Shown one piece after another: positions 8,618 through 15,968 of a DNA stretch of 21,081 nt. This DNA is from Hyphomicrobiaceae bacterium. GTDB taxonomy: Bacteria > Pseudomonadota > Alphaproteobacteria > Rhizobiales > Hyphomicrobiaceae. Position numbers and translations under genes: made by a program. Location: the NCBI GenBank assembly GCA_021775715.1, contig JAJFHI010000321.1, positions 1 to 21,081 on the forward strand, read 5' to 3'. Every line of letters begins with the position of its first letter. The stretch's first letter is position 1. The notes below the pieces were generated by a model, which made no database searches, was not told the DNA's origin, and saw only the letters and a list, made by a program, of their open reading frames with translations.

Positions 8618-10395
8618 CTGATCTCAAGCGATATATTCCGATCCTCGAGTGGGCGCCGCGCTACACGCGCCAAGCGTTTGGCGACGACCTAGTCGCCGCG
8701 GCGATTGTTACTATCATGCTCATTCCGCAGTCCCTTGCCTATGCGCTGTTGGCAGGGCTTCCGGTCGAAGCCGGTCTATATGCCAGCATTATGCCGCTGC
8801 TCGTGTACTCGGTTTTTGGTACAAGCCGTTCCCTGGCCGTCGGCCCGGTTGCCGTAGTGTCATTGATGACAGCGGCGGCCATTGGCGACGTTGCACAAGC
8901 GGGAACAGCATCCTACTGGGAAGCTGCCCTTATGCTGGCGCTTATGTCAGGTGGGTTTTTGCTTGTGCTTGGTGTGTTGCATTTGGGTTTTTTGGCGAAC
9001 TTTATAAGTCATCCCGTCATTTCCGGCTTCATAACTGCGTCCGCCATCATCATCGCGATGAGCCAGATGCGCCACATCTTGGGCGTCGAAGCACAGGGGC
9101 AAACACTTTTTGAAGTGTTGTTGGGGCTCTTAGAGAAAATTACCGCACCAAACTTTGCCACATTGGCGATCGGAATTAGCACCATTGGCTTCCTGGCGGT
9201 GACACGATTGCGCGGGAAACAGGTTCTGAGAAGTTTTGGACTGGCGGAGAGGAGTGCTGACGTATTGGCGAAAGCAGGACCAATACTGGCCGTTGCGGCA
9301 TCCATTCTCGTTGTGGCTTTGTTTGGTCTTGAAGCAAGAGGGGTTGCCGTCGTCGGTGACGTGCCGTCAGGTTTGCCATCGCTGACGTTTCCGTCGTTTG
9401 ATTTGGAACTTGCGCGACAGCTCTTGGCGCCGGCAGTTCTCATCAGTCTCATTGGTTTTGTTGAATCGATCTCGGTGGCGCAGACGTTGGCTGCGAAGAA
9501 ACGCCAAAGCATCGATCCAGACCAGGAGCTGATCGGTCTTGGCGTCGCGAATGTTGCAGCCGGTATGAGCGGCGGCTATCCCGTGACAGGAGGGTTTGCG
9601 CGCTCCGTCGTAAATTTCGACGCTGGCGCCAACACGCAGGCGGCTGGCGCGTTCGCCGGCATTGGCATTGCGCTGGCCGCATTGTTTCTGACACCTGTCC
9701 TCTACAACCTTCCAAAGGCTGTCCTAGCGGCAACGATCATCGTTGCCGTGCTCTCGCTGGTTGACCTTGCCGCCCTTGGCCGAACATGGCGGTTCTCCCG
9801 CGGCGACGCCGTTGCGATGGTCGCGACGATTGCCACGACACTTGGGTTAGGTGTGGAGATTGGGATCATTACCGGCGTTGCGGTTTCTATTGGCCTGCAT
9901 CTCTTTCGATCAAGCAGACCTCACACAGCTGTTGTAGGGCGCATGCCGGGAACAGAGCATTTTCGAAACATAAAAAGGCATGATGTTGAGATTTGTTCCG
10001 AGGTCGTCACCTTGCGTATTGATGAAAGTCTCTACTTTGCCAATGCGCGTTTTCTTGAGGAGGAGGTTAGCGAACTTGTTGAGGCGAGTCCCAATATCAA
10101 GCATTTCATTTTAATGTGCCCGGCCGTCAATACGGTTGATGCCAGCGCGCTTGAAAGTCTGGAGCTTATCAATGCCCGATTGAAAGATGCGGGTATCACG
10201 TTCCATCTGTCTGAGGTGAAGGGCCCAGTTATGGACCGCTTGAAGCGAACGAATTTTCTCGATGATCTCACAGGCCGCGTGTTCCTGAGCCAACACCAGG
10301 CTGAGAAAGAAACGCGAGCCTGTCTCGACGCGCCATCTGGAAGCGATACGCCGCTGGTTGCCGCGCAAAAGGCGTCGTCATCAACCGGGACTTGA
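8614..10395 (+). CDS. SulP-family inorganic anion permease with STAS domain
   Basis: A 593-residue member of the SulP/SLC26 family, which carries sulfate, bicarbonate or other anions. The N-terminal signature region is clear: GDDLVAAAIVTIMLIPQSLAYALLAG (from residue ~23) and then GTSRSLAVGPVAVVSLM. Ten or more hydrophobic segments run to about residue 430. A cytoplasmic STAS domain follows at about 450-560, with the typical LRIDESLYFANARFLE and NTVDASALESLE blocks. The GTG start at 8614 overlaps the preceding stop (GTGA). Length is normal for the family and no carbonic anhydrase is fused. Together with the split YeeE pair it suggests a sulfur-oxyanion transport operon. The stop codon lies inside an FNR-type site that serves the next gene. 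Confidence 0.9.
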   Translation: MTDLKRYIPILEWAPRYTRQAFGDDLVAAAIVTIMLIPQSLAYALLAGLPVEAGLYASIMPLLVYSVFGTSRSLAVGPVAVVSLMTAAAIGDVAQAGTASYWEAALMLALMSGGFLLVLGVLHLGFLANFISHPVISGFITASAIIIAMSQMRHILGVEAQGQTLFEVLLGLLEKITAPNFATLAIGISTIGFLAVTRLRGKQVLRSFGLAERSADVLAKAGPILAVAASILVVALFGLEARGVAVVGDVPSGLPSLTFPSFDLELARQLLAPAVLISLIGFVESISVAQTLAAKKRQSIDPDQELIGLGVANVAAGMSGGYPVTGGFARSVVNFDAGANTQAAGAFAGIGIALAALFLTPVLYNLPKAVLAATIIVAVLSLVDLAALGRTWRFSRGDAVAMVATIATTLGLGVEIGIITGVAVSIGLHLFRSSRPHTAVVGRMPGTEHFRNIKRHDVEICSEVVTLRIDESLYFANARFLEEEVSELVEASPNIKHFILMCPAVNTVDASALESLELINARLKDAGITFHLSEVKGPVMDRLKRTNFLDDLTGRVFLSQHQAEKETRACLDAPSGSDTPLVAAQKASSSTGT

Positions 10396-10405
10396 TCACC
10401 GTCAA
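10392..10405. promoter_or_regulatory. FNR/FixK-type operator upstream of cytochrome c gene
   Basis: TTGAT-CACC-GTCAA matches TTGA(T/C)-N4-(A/G)TCAA at every fixed position. It overlaps the stop codon of the SulP gene and is centred about 66 bp before the cytochrome c start at 10464. A class II position at -41.5 would leave a leader of roughly 24 nt. Confidence 0.75.
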
Positions 10406-10463
10406 AGCGGTGCATGGTCGTAAATTTCAAGATGATCTTGACGTTTGATTTGAGGAGGCCCCA

Positions 10464-10802
10464 ATGCCAAATCTATTCCCCATAGCAGCAGCCGGTTTGT
10501 TGATGTCGGTTGTCTGGGCCGACACCACGTTGGCTCAGGATCTTGAGGCCGGGCAGGCGTTGGCTGAAAAGTCATGCGGGCGATGCCATGCAACCGGCGT
10601 GCGTGACAAAAGCACCTTGGCGACAGCGCCGCCGTTCAGAGTCTTGCCATCGCGATATACGGTCCTAAATCTAGCCGAAGCTCTTGCAGAAGGCATCGTA
10701 ACGGGGCATTCGGAAATGCCGGAGTTTACCCTCGATCCGGAAGAAATTGGCAATTTGCTGGCATACATCGATTGGCTGGGCGCGCAGATAAAGACGCAAT
10801 AA
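10464..10802 (+). CDS. Small periplasmic c-type cytochrome
   Basis: A 112-residue class I c-type cytochrome that carries electrons in the periplasm. A signal peptide (1-25, ending TTLAQ) precedes the haem-binding motif CGRCH (Cys38, Cys41, His42). The likely sixth ligand is Met85 in HSEMPEF, followed by the helix DPEEIGNLLAYIDWL typical of the C-terminal helix of this fold. The ATG at 10464 has GAGGAGG 7 nt upstream. An FNR/FixK-type site is centred 66 bp upstream, so expression is probably induced at low oxygen. It may be cotranscribed with the transporter gene that starts 100 bp downstream. Its redox partner is not evident. Confidence 0.88.
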   Translation: MPNLFPIAAAGLLMSVVWADTTLAQDLEAGQALAEKSCGRCHATGVRDKSTLATAPPFRVLPSRYTVLNLAEALAEGIVTGHSEMPEFTLDPEEIGNLLAYIDWLGAQIKTQ

Positions 10803-10901
10803 CCACTCGCGCACCAGTTTAAAAGACAAGATTGCACCCGGTGTGTTAGGCAACCTGATACCAACACATCCAATCTTTCCCACACGTCAGGTGCCGGCTA
10901 T

Positions 10902-12527
10902 ATGAAGCGGATCTTTGATTGGCTTGATGCAACGATCTTCGACCTTGGCCGTCAGCTCCGCTGGTCATTTCTGCCACCGTTGATGGTTTATTTCGCTGCC
11001 GGAATTTCCGGTCTCAGCGCCATCGTCGGCACGTTCTATGTCAAAGAATCTCTCGGGCTTTCCGCAGTGTTTCTGTCAGGACTCGCGTTTTGGGCCGGAT
11101 TGCCCTGGGCGTTGAAGATGCCGCTTGGGCACCTCGTTGACATCATCTGGCGATGGAAATCGCTGCTTGTTTACTTCGGTGCTGGTCTGATCGCAGCCAG
11201 TTTGCTGATCATGTATGGGTTGATTACGACGCCCGAGGCGATGTCTGCCGTGATGTCGCTTGAGGCTTGGTACGTCGTCAGCTTTTTGCTCGCGCCGTGC
11301 GGTTACGTCGTGCAGGATGCCGTTGCCGATGCGATGTCGGTAGAGGCAGTGCCCCGCGTTGATGCAGAAGGTAATCCGCTCGGTGAGGCTGAAACGAAAG
11401 CGTTGCACACGACGATGCAAACGCTCGGGCGCATAGCGTTGATTAGTGGTCTTGTTGCCGTTGCCGTCGTCAACATATTTATGTTTTCCGGTGTTGAAGG
11501 CATGAGTCTTGGCGACAAGACGGCAATCTATGGGCGCATATACCTGATAGCGCTTGCCATTCCAGTCATCTCGGTCAGTGGAACTGTGCTGAGCGAGATA
11601 CTGAAAATTCAAAAGAGAAAATCGCTTCGTGCCGCGGGCATCAAAACAGCTGAAATCGAAGCACTCCTGGACTATCAGGATGCGCCAACCAAAACCAATC
11701 CGCTTTATTTTATTGGCGGTCTGGCATTCGTGGTGCTGACGTTGGCAGTTGGTGTTTTCGAGGTTCCGTTTGCGCAGGAAATTGTCTTCATCGGTTCCAT
11801 GGCCATTGTATTGTTTCTCATGTCGCAACTAATCCGCGAATTGGATCGCGACAAGGCGCTCGCACTTGTTGGCACTGCTGTTATCATTTTCGTGTTTCGT
11901 GCTGTGCCGTTGCCGGGCCCGGCGGGGACATGGTTCGAGATCGATGTGCTTGGATTTGATCAGCAGTTCATCTCGATTCTGACTTTGATCGCATCAGTTC
12001 TGACGCTGGTTGGTATGCTCGTGTTGCGACCGCTTATGACGACGAAGTCGATATCGTACATCGTTGTGCTTTTGACCGTTGTCGGAGGTCTTCTATTTTT
12101 GCCGAACATCGGCCTTTATTACGGCCTGCACAATTGGACGGGGTCGATGACGGGTGGCGTTGTCGATGCCCGGTTTATCGCGCTGATTGATACAGCGATT
12201 GAATCTCCGCTTGGCCAGATCGCGATGATCCCGATGTTGGCTTGGATCGCCAAAAATGCGCCAACGAATCTTAAGGCAACGTTCTTTGCGGTTATGGCGT
12301 CGTTCACAAATCTGGCTTTGTCCGCCAGCAGTTTGCTGACCAAGTACCTGAACCAGATTTTCCTCGTGACGCGGGAAGTGCGCGACCGCAGCACAGGTGC
12401 GTTGGAGGTGCCGGCTGATTACGGTTTGCTTGGCTGGTTGTTGATCACGGTTGCGCTGGTATCCGTGCTGGCGCCATTGCTTACCATTCTGGTTGTGCAA
12501 AGAACGATGCTCCGAACCACTGAGTAA
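10902..12527 (+). CDS. BT1/MFS-like multi-pass transporter
   Basis: A 541-residue membrane protein with about 12 hydrophobic segments. The start resembles the folate-biopterin transporter (BT1) branch of the MFS: FYVKESLGLS followed by LAFWAGLPWALKMPLGHLVDIIWRWK, where BT1 proteins have a similar 'LPWxxKPLxGxLSD' loop. Many long hydrophilic stretches, for example about 148-165 and 240-270, lie between helices. In bacteria such proteins are usually annotated only as MFS transporters, and the substrate is unknown. No strong ribosome-binding site is seen at the ATG at 10902. It lies 99 bp after the cytochrome c gene with no operator of its own, so it may depend on the promoter at 10392. Confidence 0.6.
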   Translation: MKRIFDWLDATIFDLGRQLRWSFLPPLMVYFAAGISGLSAIVGTFYVKESLGLSAVFLSGLAFWAGLPWALKMPLGHLVDIIWRWKSLLVYFGAGLIAASLLIMYGLITTPEAMSAVMSLEAWYVVSFLLAPCGYVVQDAVADAMSVEAVPRVDAEGNPLGEAETKALHTTMQTLGRIALISGLVAVAVVNIFMFSGVEGMSLGDKTAIYGRIYLIALAIPVISVSGTVLSEILKIQKRKSLRAAGIKTAEIEALLDYQDAPTKTNPLYFIGGLAFVVLTLAVGVFEVPFAQEIVFIGSMAIVLFLMSQLIRELDRDKALALVGTAVIIFVFRAVPLPGPAGTWFEIDVLGFDQQFISILTLIASVLTLVGMLVLRPLMTTKSISYIVVLLTVVGGLLFLPNIGLYYGLHNWTGSMTGGVVDARFIALIDTAIESPLGQIAMIPMLAWIAKNAPTNLKATFFAVMASFTNLALSASSLLTKYLNQIFLVTREVRDRSTGALEVPADYGLLGWLLITVALVSVLAPLLTILVVQRTMLRTTE

Positions 12528-12582
12528 ACGTAGCAACTTTCTCCCATCCGACAACGTTGCAATCTAGATGCATAAGAACGTG

Positions 12583-12969
12583 CTAGGCGAGAAAACCTTC
12601 GTAGGTCAGCCAAGCACCTAAAATCAATATCGGGATGGAGCTGAGCTTCACTTCCCAGGTCGAATTTAGAAATCTTTCAGAAGCTTCTGCTCCTGTCTTT
12701 GGTAGCAAAATGCGAAGGACGCCCTTTAGGATCGACATCCAGCCGAGGATGGTGATCACGACCCGCCAGTCCGGGGTCCAGAGGTTGTGGTTGAGGACAA
12801 TGGCCAGCCCAACGACCAACGAGATCGCGCCGGAAAAATAATATAGTTCAGAATTTTTGAGGAAATGATGGGCCATCGTGGCGTAGTGTTTGGCATTAAG
12901 CATAACGCCAGCGCCGACGACGAGGAAAAGCGGGCCAATTATGCGTGCCAGAAAGAGCGACGTATCCAT
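12583..12969 (-). CDS. Small four-helix integral membrane protein, function unknown
   Basis: A 128-residue protein with four hydrophobic stretches: about 6-25, 42-60, 68-87 and 108-127. Charged loops include AKHYATMAHHFLKNSEL, with a His pair, between helices one and two. I do not recognise a named family with certainty; similar small proteins occur in alphaproteobacteria as hypothetical membrane proteins. It is convergent with the BT1/MFS-like gene (55 bp apart). A site TTGCC-CTAG-ATCAA (read on the minus strand), one mismatch from an FNR/FixK site, is centred about 92 bp upstream, so it may belong to the same regulon. The ATG at 12969 is the only reasonable start. Confidence 0.7.
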   Translation of the reverse strand: MDTSLFLARIIGPLFLVVGAGVMLNAKHYATMAHHFLKNSELYYFSGAISLVVGLAIVLNHNLWTPDWRVVITILGWMSILKGVLRILLPKTGAEASERFLNSTWEVKLSSIPILILGAWLTYEGFLA

Positions 12970-13054
12970 GCGCTGGTTCCTTTATGGAGAAAACTGGGCG
13001 GTTGGCTGGCCAATGAAAGTTTGAGATTTATATCAATCAGCGGTGGGCCGCGAT

Positions 13055-13068
13055 TTGATCTAGGGCAA
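13055..13068. promoter_or_regulatory. Degenerate FNR/FixK-like site in divergent intergenic region
   Basis: TTGAT-CTAG-GGCAA has one intact half-site and one mismatch in the other half. It lies 92 bp before the four-helix protein gene and about 87 bp before the zinc-ribbon gene, farther out than the strong sites. Confidence 0.35.
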
Positions 13069-13147
13069 ATGACAAGTTTTTTGGAGAGATTTCGCAAGCC
13101 GTTTCCGGTCCGCCACAGTCCCTTGAAATGCGGCTTTTGCTCCCTAC

Positions 13148-13318
13148 ATGTTCTACATGGATACGACTGCGAAAAATAAAGGCAGAACAATCGAACAAGA
13201 GCCGCCAAAGGATAAGCTGCGGCGTTGTTTGGTGTGCGGTCAGAAATTCGACAGCTTTGGTCCGGGTAATCGAGTCTGCAAAAAGTGCAAGACGTCGAAT
13301 GCTTGGCGTCAAGGGTAG
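13148..13318 (+). CDS. 56-residue zinc-ribbon protein
   Basis: A small gene that I translated by hand. The product is 56 residues with two CxxC pairs, CLVC (Cys27, Cys30) and CKKC (Cys44, Cys47), 13 residues apart, which is a zinc-ribbon arrangement. The core between them, GQKFDSFGPGNRVC, is conserved-looking and resembles small Zn-ribbon proteins I recall from alphaproteobacteria. The N-terminal 25 residues are hydrophilic and basic. Start choice is open between ATG 13148 and ATG 13157; neither has a clear ribosome-binding site, and an in-frame stop at 13124 excludes longer versions. It is divergent from the four-helix membrane protein. It might bind nucleic acid or a protein partner; that is inference only. 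Confidence 0.7.
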   Translation: MFYMDTTAKNKGRTIEQEPPKDKLRRCLVCGQKFDSFGPGNRVCKKCKTSNAWRQG

Positions 13319-13428
13319 ATTGAGTTTCTCCCGATATTAAAGAGTTCTGCTTGCAGCGCTGTAAGGCGAAAATCAAAAAATTTGTTTCTCAAGGCGTCCT
13401 AGCGCACCTCCGTGCGCACAACGTTTGC

Positions 13429-13442
13429 TTGATGTAAATCAA
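13429..13442. promoter_or_regulatory. Perfect FNR/FixK operator upstream of USP-cytochrome operon
   Basis: TTGAT-GTAA-ATCAA is the exact FNR/FixK consensus palindrome. It is centred about 62 bp before the USP start at 13498. If it acts at -41.5, the start of transcription would be near 13477, with AAGATA at 13466-13471 as a possible -10. Confidence 0.82.
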
Positions 13443-13497
13443 CGTGTGCAATGGAGTTGTCGTCCAAGATATTGAAAATTTCTTGGAGGAAACGGTC

Positions 13498-14334
13498 ATG
13501 TCTTACAAGACCATTCTTGTGCATTTTGAAGATGAAGAGCGCGCGCACGGTCTTTTGGAAGTCGCATGTAAACTTGCACGCGATGCCGAGGCGCATTTGG
13601 TCGGCCTTTATCCTTTCGCGCCGGTTTATATGCCGGCCATAATGGACGAGGCCTATGGTGCCGAGCTCTCGGCATATCAACGGCGGCATTGGGAAGAAGA
13701 AGCAGGTAGGCTCAAAAAATTATTTGAGGATGTTATTGCCAACCAACCTTTCGTTGGCGAGTGGAGCACGACCCAGGCCTATTCGAAGAGATTATCAACG
13801 ATTGTTGCGCAACAATGCCGGACGGCCGATCTGGCGGTTGTCAGCCAATCACCGCAGCTTCCCGTCAACAGTGCTAGCGATGTCCCCGAAGAAGTAGCCC
13901 TGAATTCCGGCCGTCCGGTATTGGTGGTTCCGCGCAAAGGCGAATTTTCTCAATTTGGCCGCCGTGTCCTCGTCGCCTGGAATGGGCGCAAGGAATCCGC
14001 GCGCGCTGTCTTCGATGCGCTACCTCTGTTGCAAAAAGCTGACCACGTTCGCGTGCTCACCATGACCCCGAACGAGGGTGACCAAGGCACAGATTTTCCG
14101 GGTGCCGAGATCGCCGCGTCGCTCGCTCGTCATGGTGTTAAGGCCGAAATGGCAAAACGATCCGGCACAGATGGCGGAACGGGTGAAGCTTTGTTGGAAG
14201 AGGTTGCCGATCACAATTGCGACCTACTCGTAATGGGGTGTTATGGCCATTCCCGGGTTCGCGAATTCGTCTTCGGCGGCGTTACCAAATTCGTTCTAGA
14301 ACATATGACGCAGCCGGTTCTTCTGTCCCATTGA
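13498..14334 (+). CDS. Tandem-domain universal stress protein (UspA family)
   Basis: A 278-residue cytoplasmic protein with two USP domains. The first begins MSYKTILVHFEDEE (1-14) and the second FGRRVLVAWNGRKESARAV near residue 155. The second domain keeps the nucleotide-binding loop MGCYGHSRVREFVFGGV (Gly-x2-Gly-x9-Gly-type) near the C-terminus, while the matching region of domain one is degenerate. Tandem USPs of this type typically respond to hypoxia and starvation. I chose the ATG at 13498, preceded by GGAGG; an in-frame start at 13444 is rejected as it lies in the leader just after the operator. It is followed after 21 bp by a cytochrome c gene, forming an operon. A close paralog lies at 15969-16808 on the other strand. 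Confidence 0.9.
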   Translation: MSYKTILVHFEDEERAHGLLEVACKLARDAEAHLVGLYPFAPVYMPAIMDEAYGAELSAYQRRHWEEEAGRLKKLFEDVIANQPFVGEWSTTQAYSKRLSTIVAQQCRTADLAVVSQSPQLPVNSASDVPEEVALNSGRPVLVVPRKGEFSQFGRRVLVAWNGRKESARAVFDALPLLQKADHVRVLTMTPNEGDQGTDFPGAEIAASLARHGVKAEMAKRSGTDGGTGEALLEEVADHNCDLLVMGCYGHSRVREFVFGGVTKFVLEHMTQPVLLSH

Positions 14335-14355
14335 TTGAGCCAAAGGAGATTTAAG

Positions 14356-14778
14356 ATGATCAAGTCAAAGACGGTACTACTGGTAGGTCTACTCCTTGCC
14401 GTCCCAGGCCATATGGCAATCGCGGATGACGGCAACAAAAGTGGTGAGCAGACTGAGAAGAAGGTGACGATGGGGGCTGCGGACTACTTCAGCTATTGCG
14501 CGATTTGCCACGGTCTCAAGGGAGAAGGTGACGGACCAATGTATGACGTCTTGAAGGTTCCACCCGCTGATCTCAGTCGCATTGCAAAGCGCAATAATGG
14601 TGTGTTTCCAAATTCAACGATTGCCGAGACCATTGAGAAGGGCGGCAATCTCAGAGGTCACGGCATCTCAAGCATGCTTGCCTGGGGCAAAGTCTTCACG
14701 GAGTACGATGAGGATGTCGAACCTGAAAAGCGCATTCAGGCGCTAACGAAATTCATCGAAGAGCTGCAGCAACACTAA
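14356..14778 (+). CDS. Periplasmic c-type cytochrome downstream of USP gene
   Basis: A 140-residue protein with a signal peptide (1-24, hydrophobic VLLVGLLLAVPG, ending AIA before DDG) and one haem motif, CAICH (Cys48, Cys51, His52), followed by GLKGEGDGP, a typical mono-haem cytochrome c loop. The likely axial Met is Met107 in HGISSMLAWG, comparable to the HGxxMPxWG pattern in related cytochromes. The ATG at 14356 is preceded by AAAGGAG; an in-frame TTG at 14335 directly after the USP stop is not preferred. It is cotranscribed with the USP gene and probably under the same FNR/FixK site. It would act as a soluble electron carrier, perhaps to a high-affinity oxidase or reductase encoded elsewhere. 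Confidence 0.88.
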   Translation: MIKSKTVLLVGLLLAVPGHMAIADDGNKSGEQTEKKVTMGAADYFSYCAICHGLKGEGDGPMYDVLKVPPADLSRIAKRNNGVFPNSTIAETIEKGGNLRGHGISSMLAWGKVFTEYDEDVEPEKRIQALTKFIEELQQH

Positions 14779-14807
14779 CATTCCGTGTGCCCAAAAAGAC
14801 CGACAAA

Positions 14808-14844
14808 GAAAAGCCAATCGCAAGCTCCTTACGAGCGGCTTTTC
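14808..14844. terminator. Candidate bidirectional terminator between convergent genes
   Basis: GAAAAGCC at 14808-14815 is perfectly complementary to GGCTTTTC at 14837-14844, and an inner GCTC/GAGC pair closes a 5-nt loop; eight bases on the left arm are bulged. It lies between the convergent cytochrome c and PepSY genes, where a two-way terminator is expected. The bulge makes it imperfect. Confidence 0.45.
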
Positions 14845-14871
14845 ACTGAGTTGTGGCTTTACGTAGAGATC

Positions 14872-15129
14872 TCAGTCACGGGACATATCGATTACTCTGA
14901 ATTGGTCATCGAGCTTAATGTCAAACTGCTTGCCATCATGGCACTTGGCATCGTCGATCTCATAGAGTCCGCTGGCTTCGTCTTCTTTCTCGAATTCGCC
15001 TCCTGTGCAGCCAAGTACGGAAATAGCTTCTTTTATTTTTGTTGTTTCTTCAGCGGTTGGTTTGGTGTCGGCCAATGCTGTTGTGGTCATAAGCAGTGCC
15101 GTGGTGATTGCTACAAAGATATACCGCAT
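14872..15129 (-). CDS. Small periplasmic PepSY-like protein
   Basis: An 85-residue protein with a signal peptide (MRYIFVAITTALLMTTTALA, cut near residue 20) and a mature domain of about 65 residues. The pattern ISVLGCTGGEFEKED...GLYEIDDAKCHDGKQFDIKLDDQFRVI is that of a PepSY-like fold, where short helix plus beta strands bind or inhibit partner proteins. Cys41 and Cys63 could form a disulfide in the periplasm. I chose the ATG at 15129 because AGGAG precedes it and the signal peptide begins there; the frame extends to 15192 but that would bury the signal. An FNR/FixK-like site with one mismatch is centred about 72 bp upstream. Partner unknown. Confidence 0.75.
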   Translation of the reverse strand: MRYIFVAITTALLMTTTALADTKPTAEETTKIKEAISVLGCTGGEFEKEDEASGLYEIDDAKCHDGKQFDIKLDDQFRVIDMSRD

Positions 15130-15194
15130 GGTCGGTGCTCCTGAATTGATTATTGGACATGCGTCTATCTTCGCCGTGATGGCGCCAATCATGA

Positions 15195-15208
15195 ATGACC
15201 TGAATCAA
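15195..15208. promoter_or_regulatory. FNR/FixK-type operator (one mismatch) upstream of PepSY-like gene
   Basis: Read on the minus strand it is TTGAT-TCAG-GTCAT, with only the last base off consensus. It is centred about 72 bp before the start at 15129, the same distance as the site before the second USP. Confidence 0.6.
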
Positions 15209-15244
15209 CCCTGGATGGGAAGTTGTCCCGCATTCGATTGCCAG

Positions 15245-15829
15245 CTAGACCGCCCTGGCGCCAAGGTCTGTGAGTTGGCGCAACCATTTCTGGCGGGTCT
15301 CAAGGCTGGCGTTTTCGACCATGCCGAGGATCGTGTGGCGTACCGGGCTGATGCCGCTGAATTTCAGGATGTTGCGTTCGAGGCTCTTCAAGCTGTGGGA
15401 GCGAAAAAAGAGGCGGTACAAAAGTGCCGGCATTCCCATCGTGACGATGATCCGTGCCGAGCGGCCACCTAGGCGCTGTCCAAACCAGGTCTTGCTTGTT
15501 GGTTCAAACGCAAAATTTGGTCGCATGACTTGCTCGAGAAACCCTTTGAGCAGTGCTGGCATCGTACCGAGCCACAATGGATAGACAATCAGAATGTGGT
15601 TTGCCCAAAGGATCTTCTCCTGAGCGTCTTTTAACGTGATGGGAACTGGTCCTTCATTGAATTCAGATTTTGATCGCAGTAGTGGAAAATCCAATTCAGC
15701 AACTTTTAGCCATTTGACTTCGTGTTCGGCACCGTAAGCGCCATCGGCGTAGGCGTCAGCGAGCGAATGGCACAGACGTCCGTCGCTGGGATCTGGGTGT
15801 CCGTCAATTATCAAGATTTTACGTGACAT
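15245..15829 (-). CDS. Flavodoxin-fold NAD(P)H-dependent oxidoreductase
   Basis: A 194-residue protein of the NAD(P)H dehydrogenase (quinone)/Flavodoxin_2 family, which uses FMN or FAD to transfer two electrons from NAD(P)H, often to quinones. The first strand and phosphate loop KILIIDGHPDPSDGRLCHSL (4-23) and the block HILIVYPLWLGTMPALLKGF (about 78-97) are typical. The length is normal for the family. It lies 139 bp downstream of the second USP gene and has no FNR-type site of its own, so it may be transcribed with that USP. The intervening region holds a GCAA-loop hairpin. Substrate not predictable. Confidence 0.85.
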   Translation of the reverse strand: MSRKILIIDGHPDPSDGRLCHSLADAYADGAYGAEHEVKWLKVAELDFPLLRSKSEFNEGPVPITLKDAQEKILWANHILIVYPLWLGTMPALLKGFLEQVMRPNFAFEPTSKTWFGQRLGGRSARIIVTMGMPALLYRLFFRSHSLKSLERNILKFSGISPVRHTILGMVENASLETRQKWLRQLTDLGARAV

Positions 15830-15894
15830 GATGCCAACTCCTCAGTTCATCTGTCATCACATGGCGATTGCGACTTGGTGCACGAGCCTGAATG

Positions 15895-15912
15895 CGCAAT
15901 CGCAAGATTGCG
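15895..15912. other. Perfect 7-bp hairpin with GCAA tetraloop
   Basis: CGCAATC and GATTGCG pair perfectly around the loop GCAA (GNRA type on the plus strand). It lies between the USP and the oxidoreductase gene, both on the minus strand, and no T-run follows on either side, so it is not a canonical terminator. It could be an mRNA processing or stabilising element, or chance. Confidence 0.35.
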
Positions 15913-15968
15913 GTTTGTCATCGTTAGTCTGGAAAAGTGACGCGATGTTTGGGACAGTGCCGTAACAT

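Noticed and set aside
12528..12582. GCAAC/GTTGC inverted repeat between convergent genes as a terminator
   Set aside because: Only 5 bp of stem with a long loop and no T-run.
13023..13038. TTGAG-N6-ATCAA as another FNR-like site
   Set aside because: The spacer is 6 instead of 4 and one half is off consensus.
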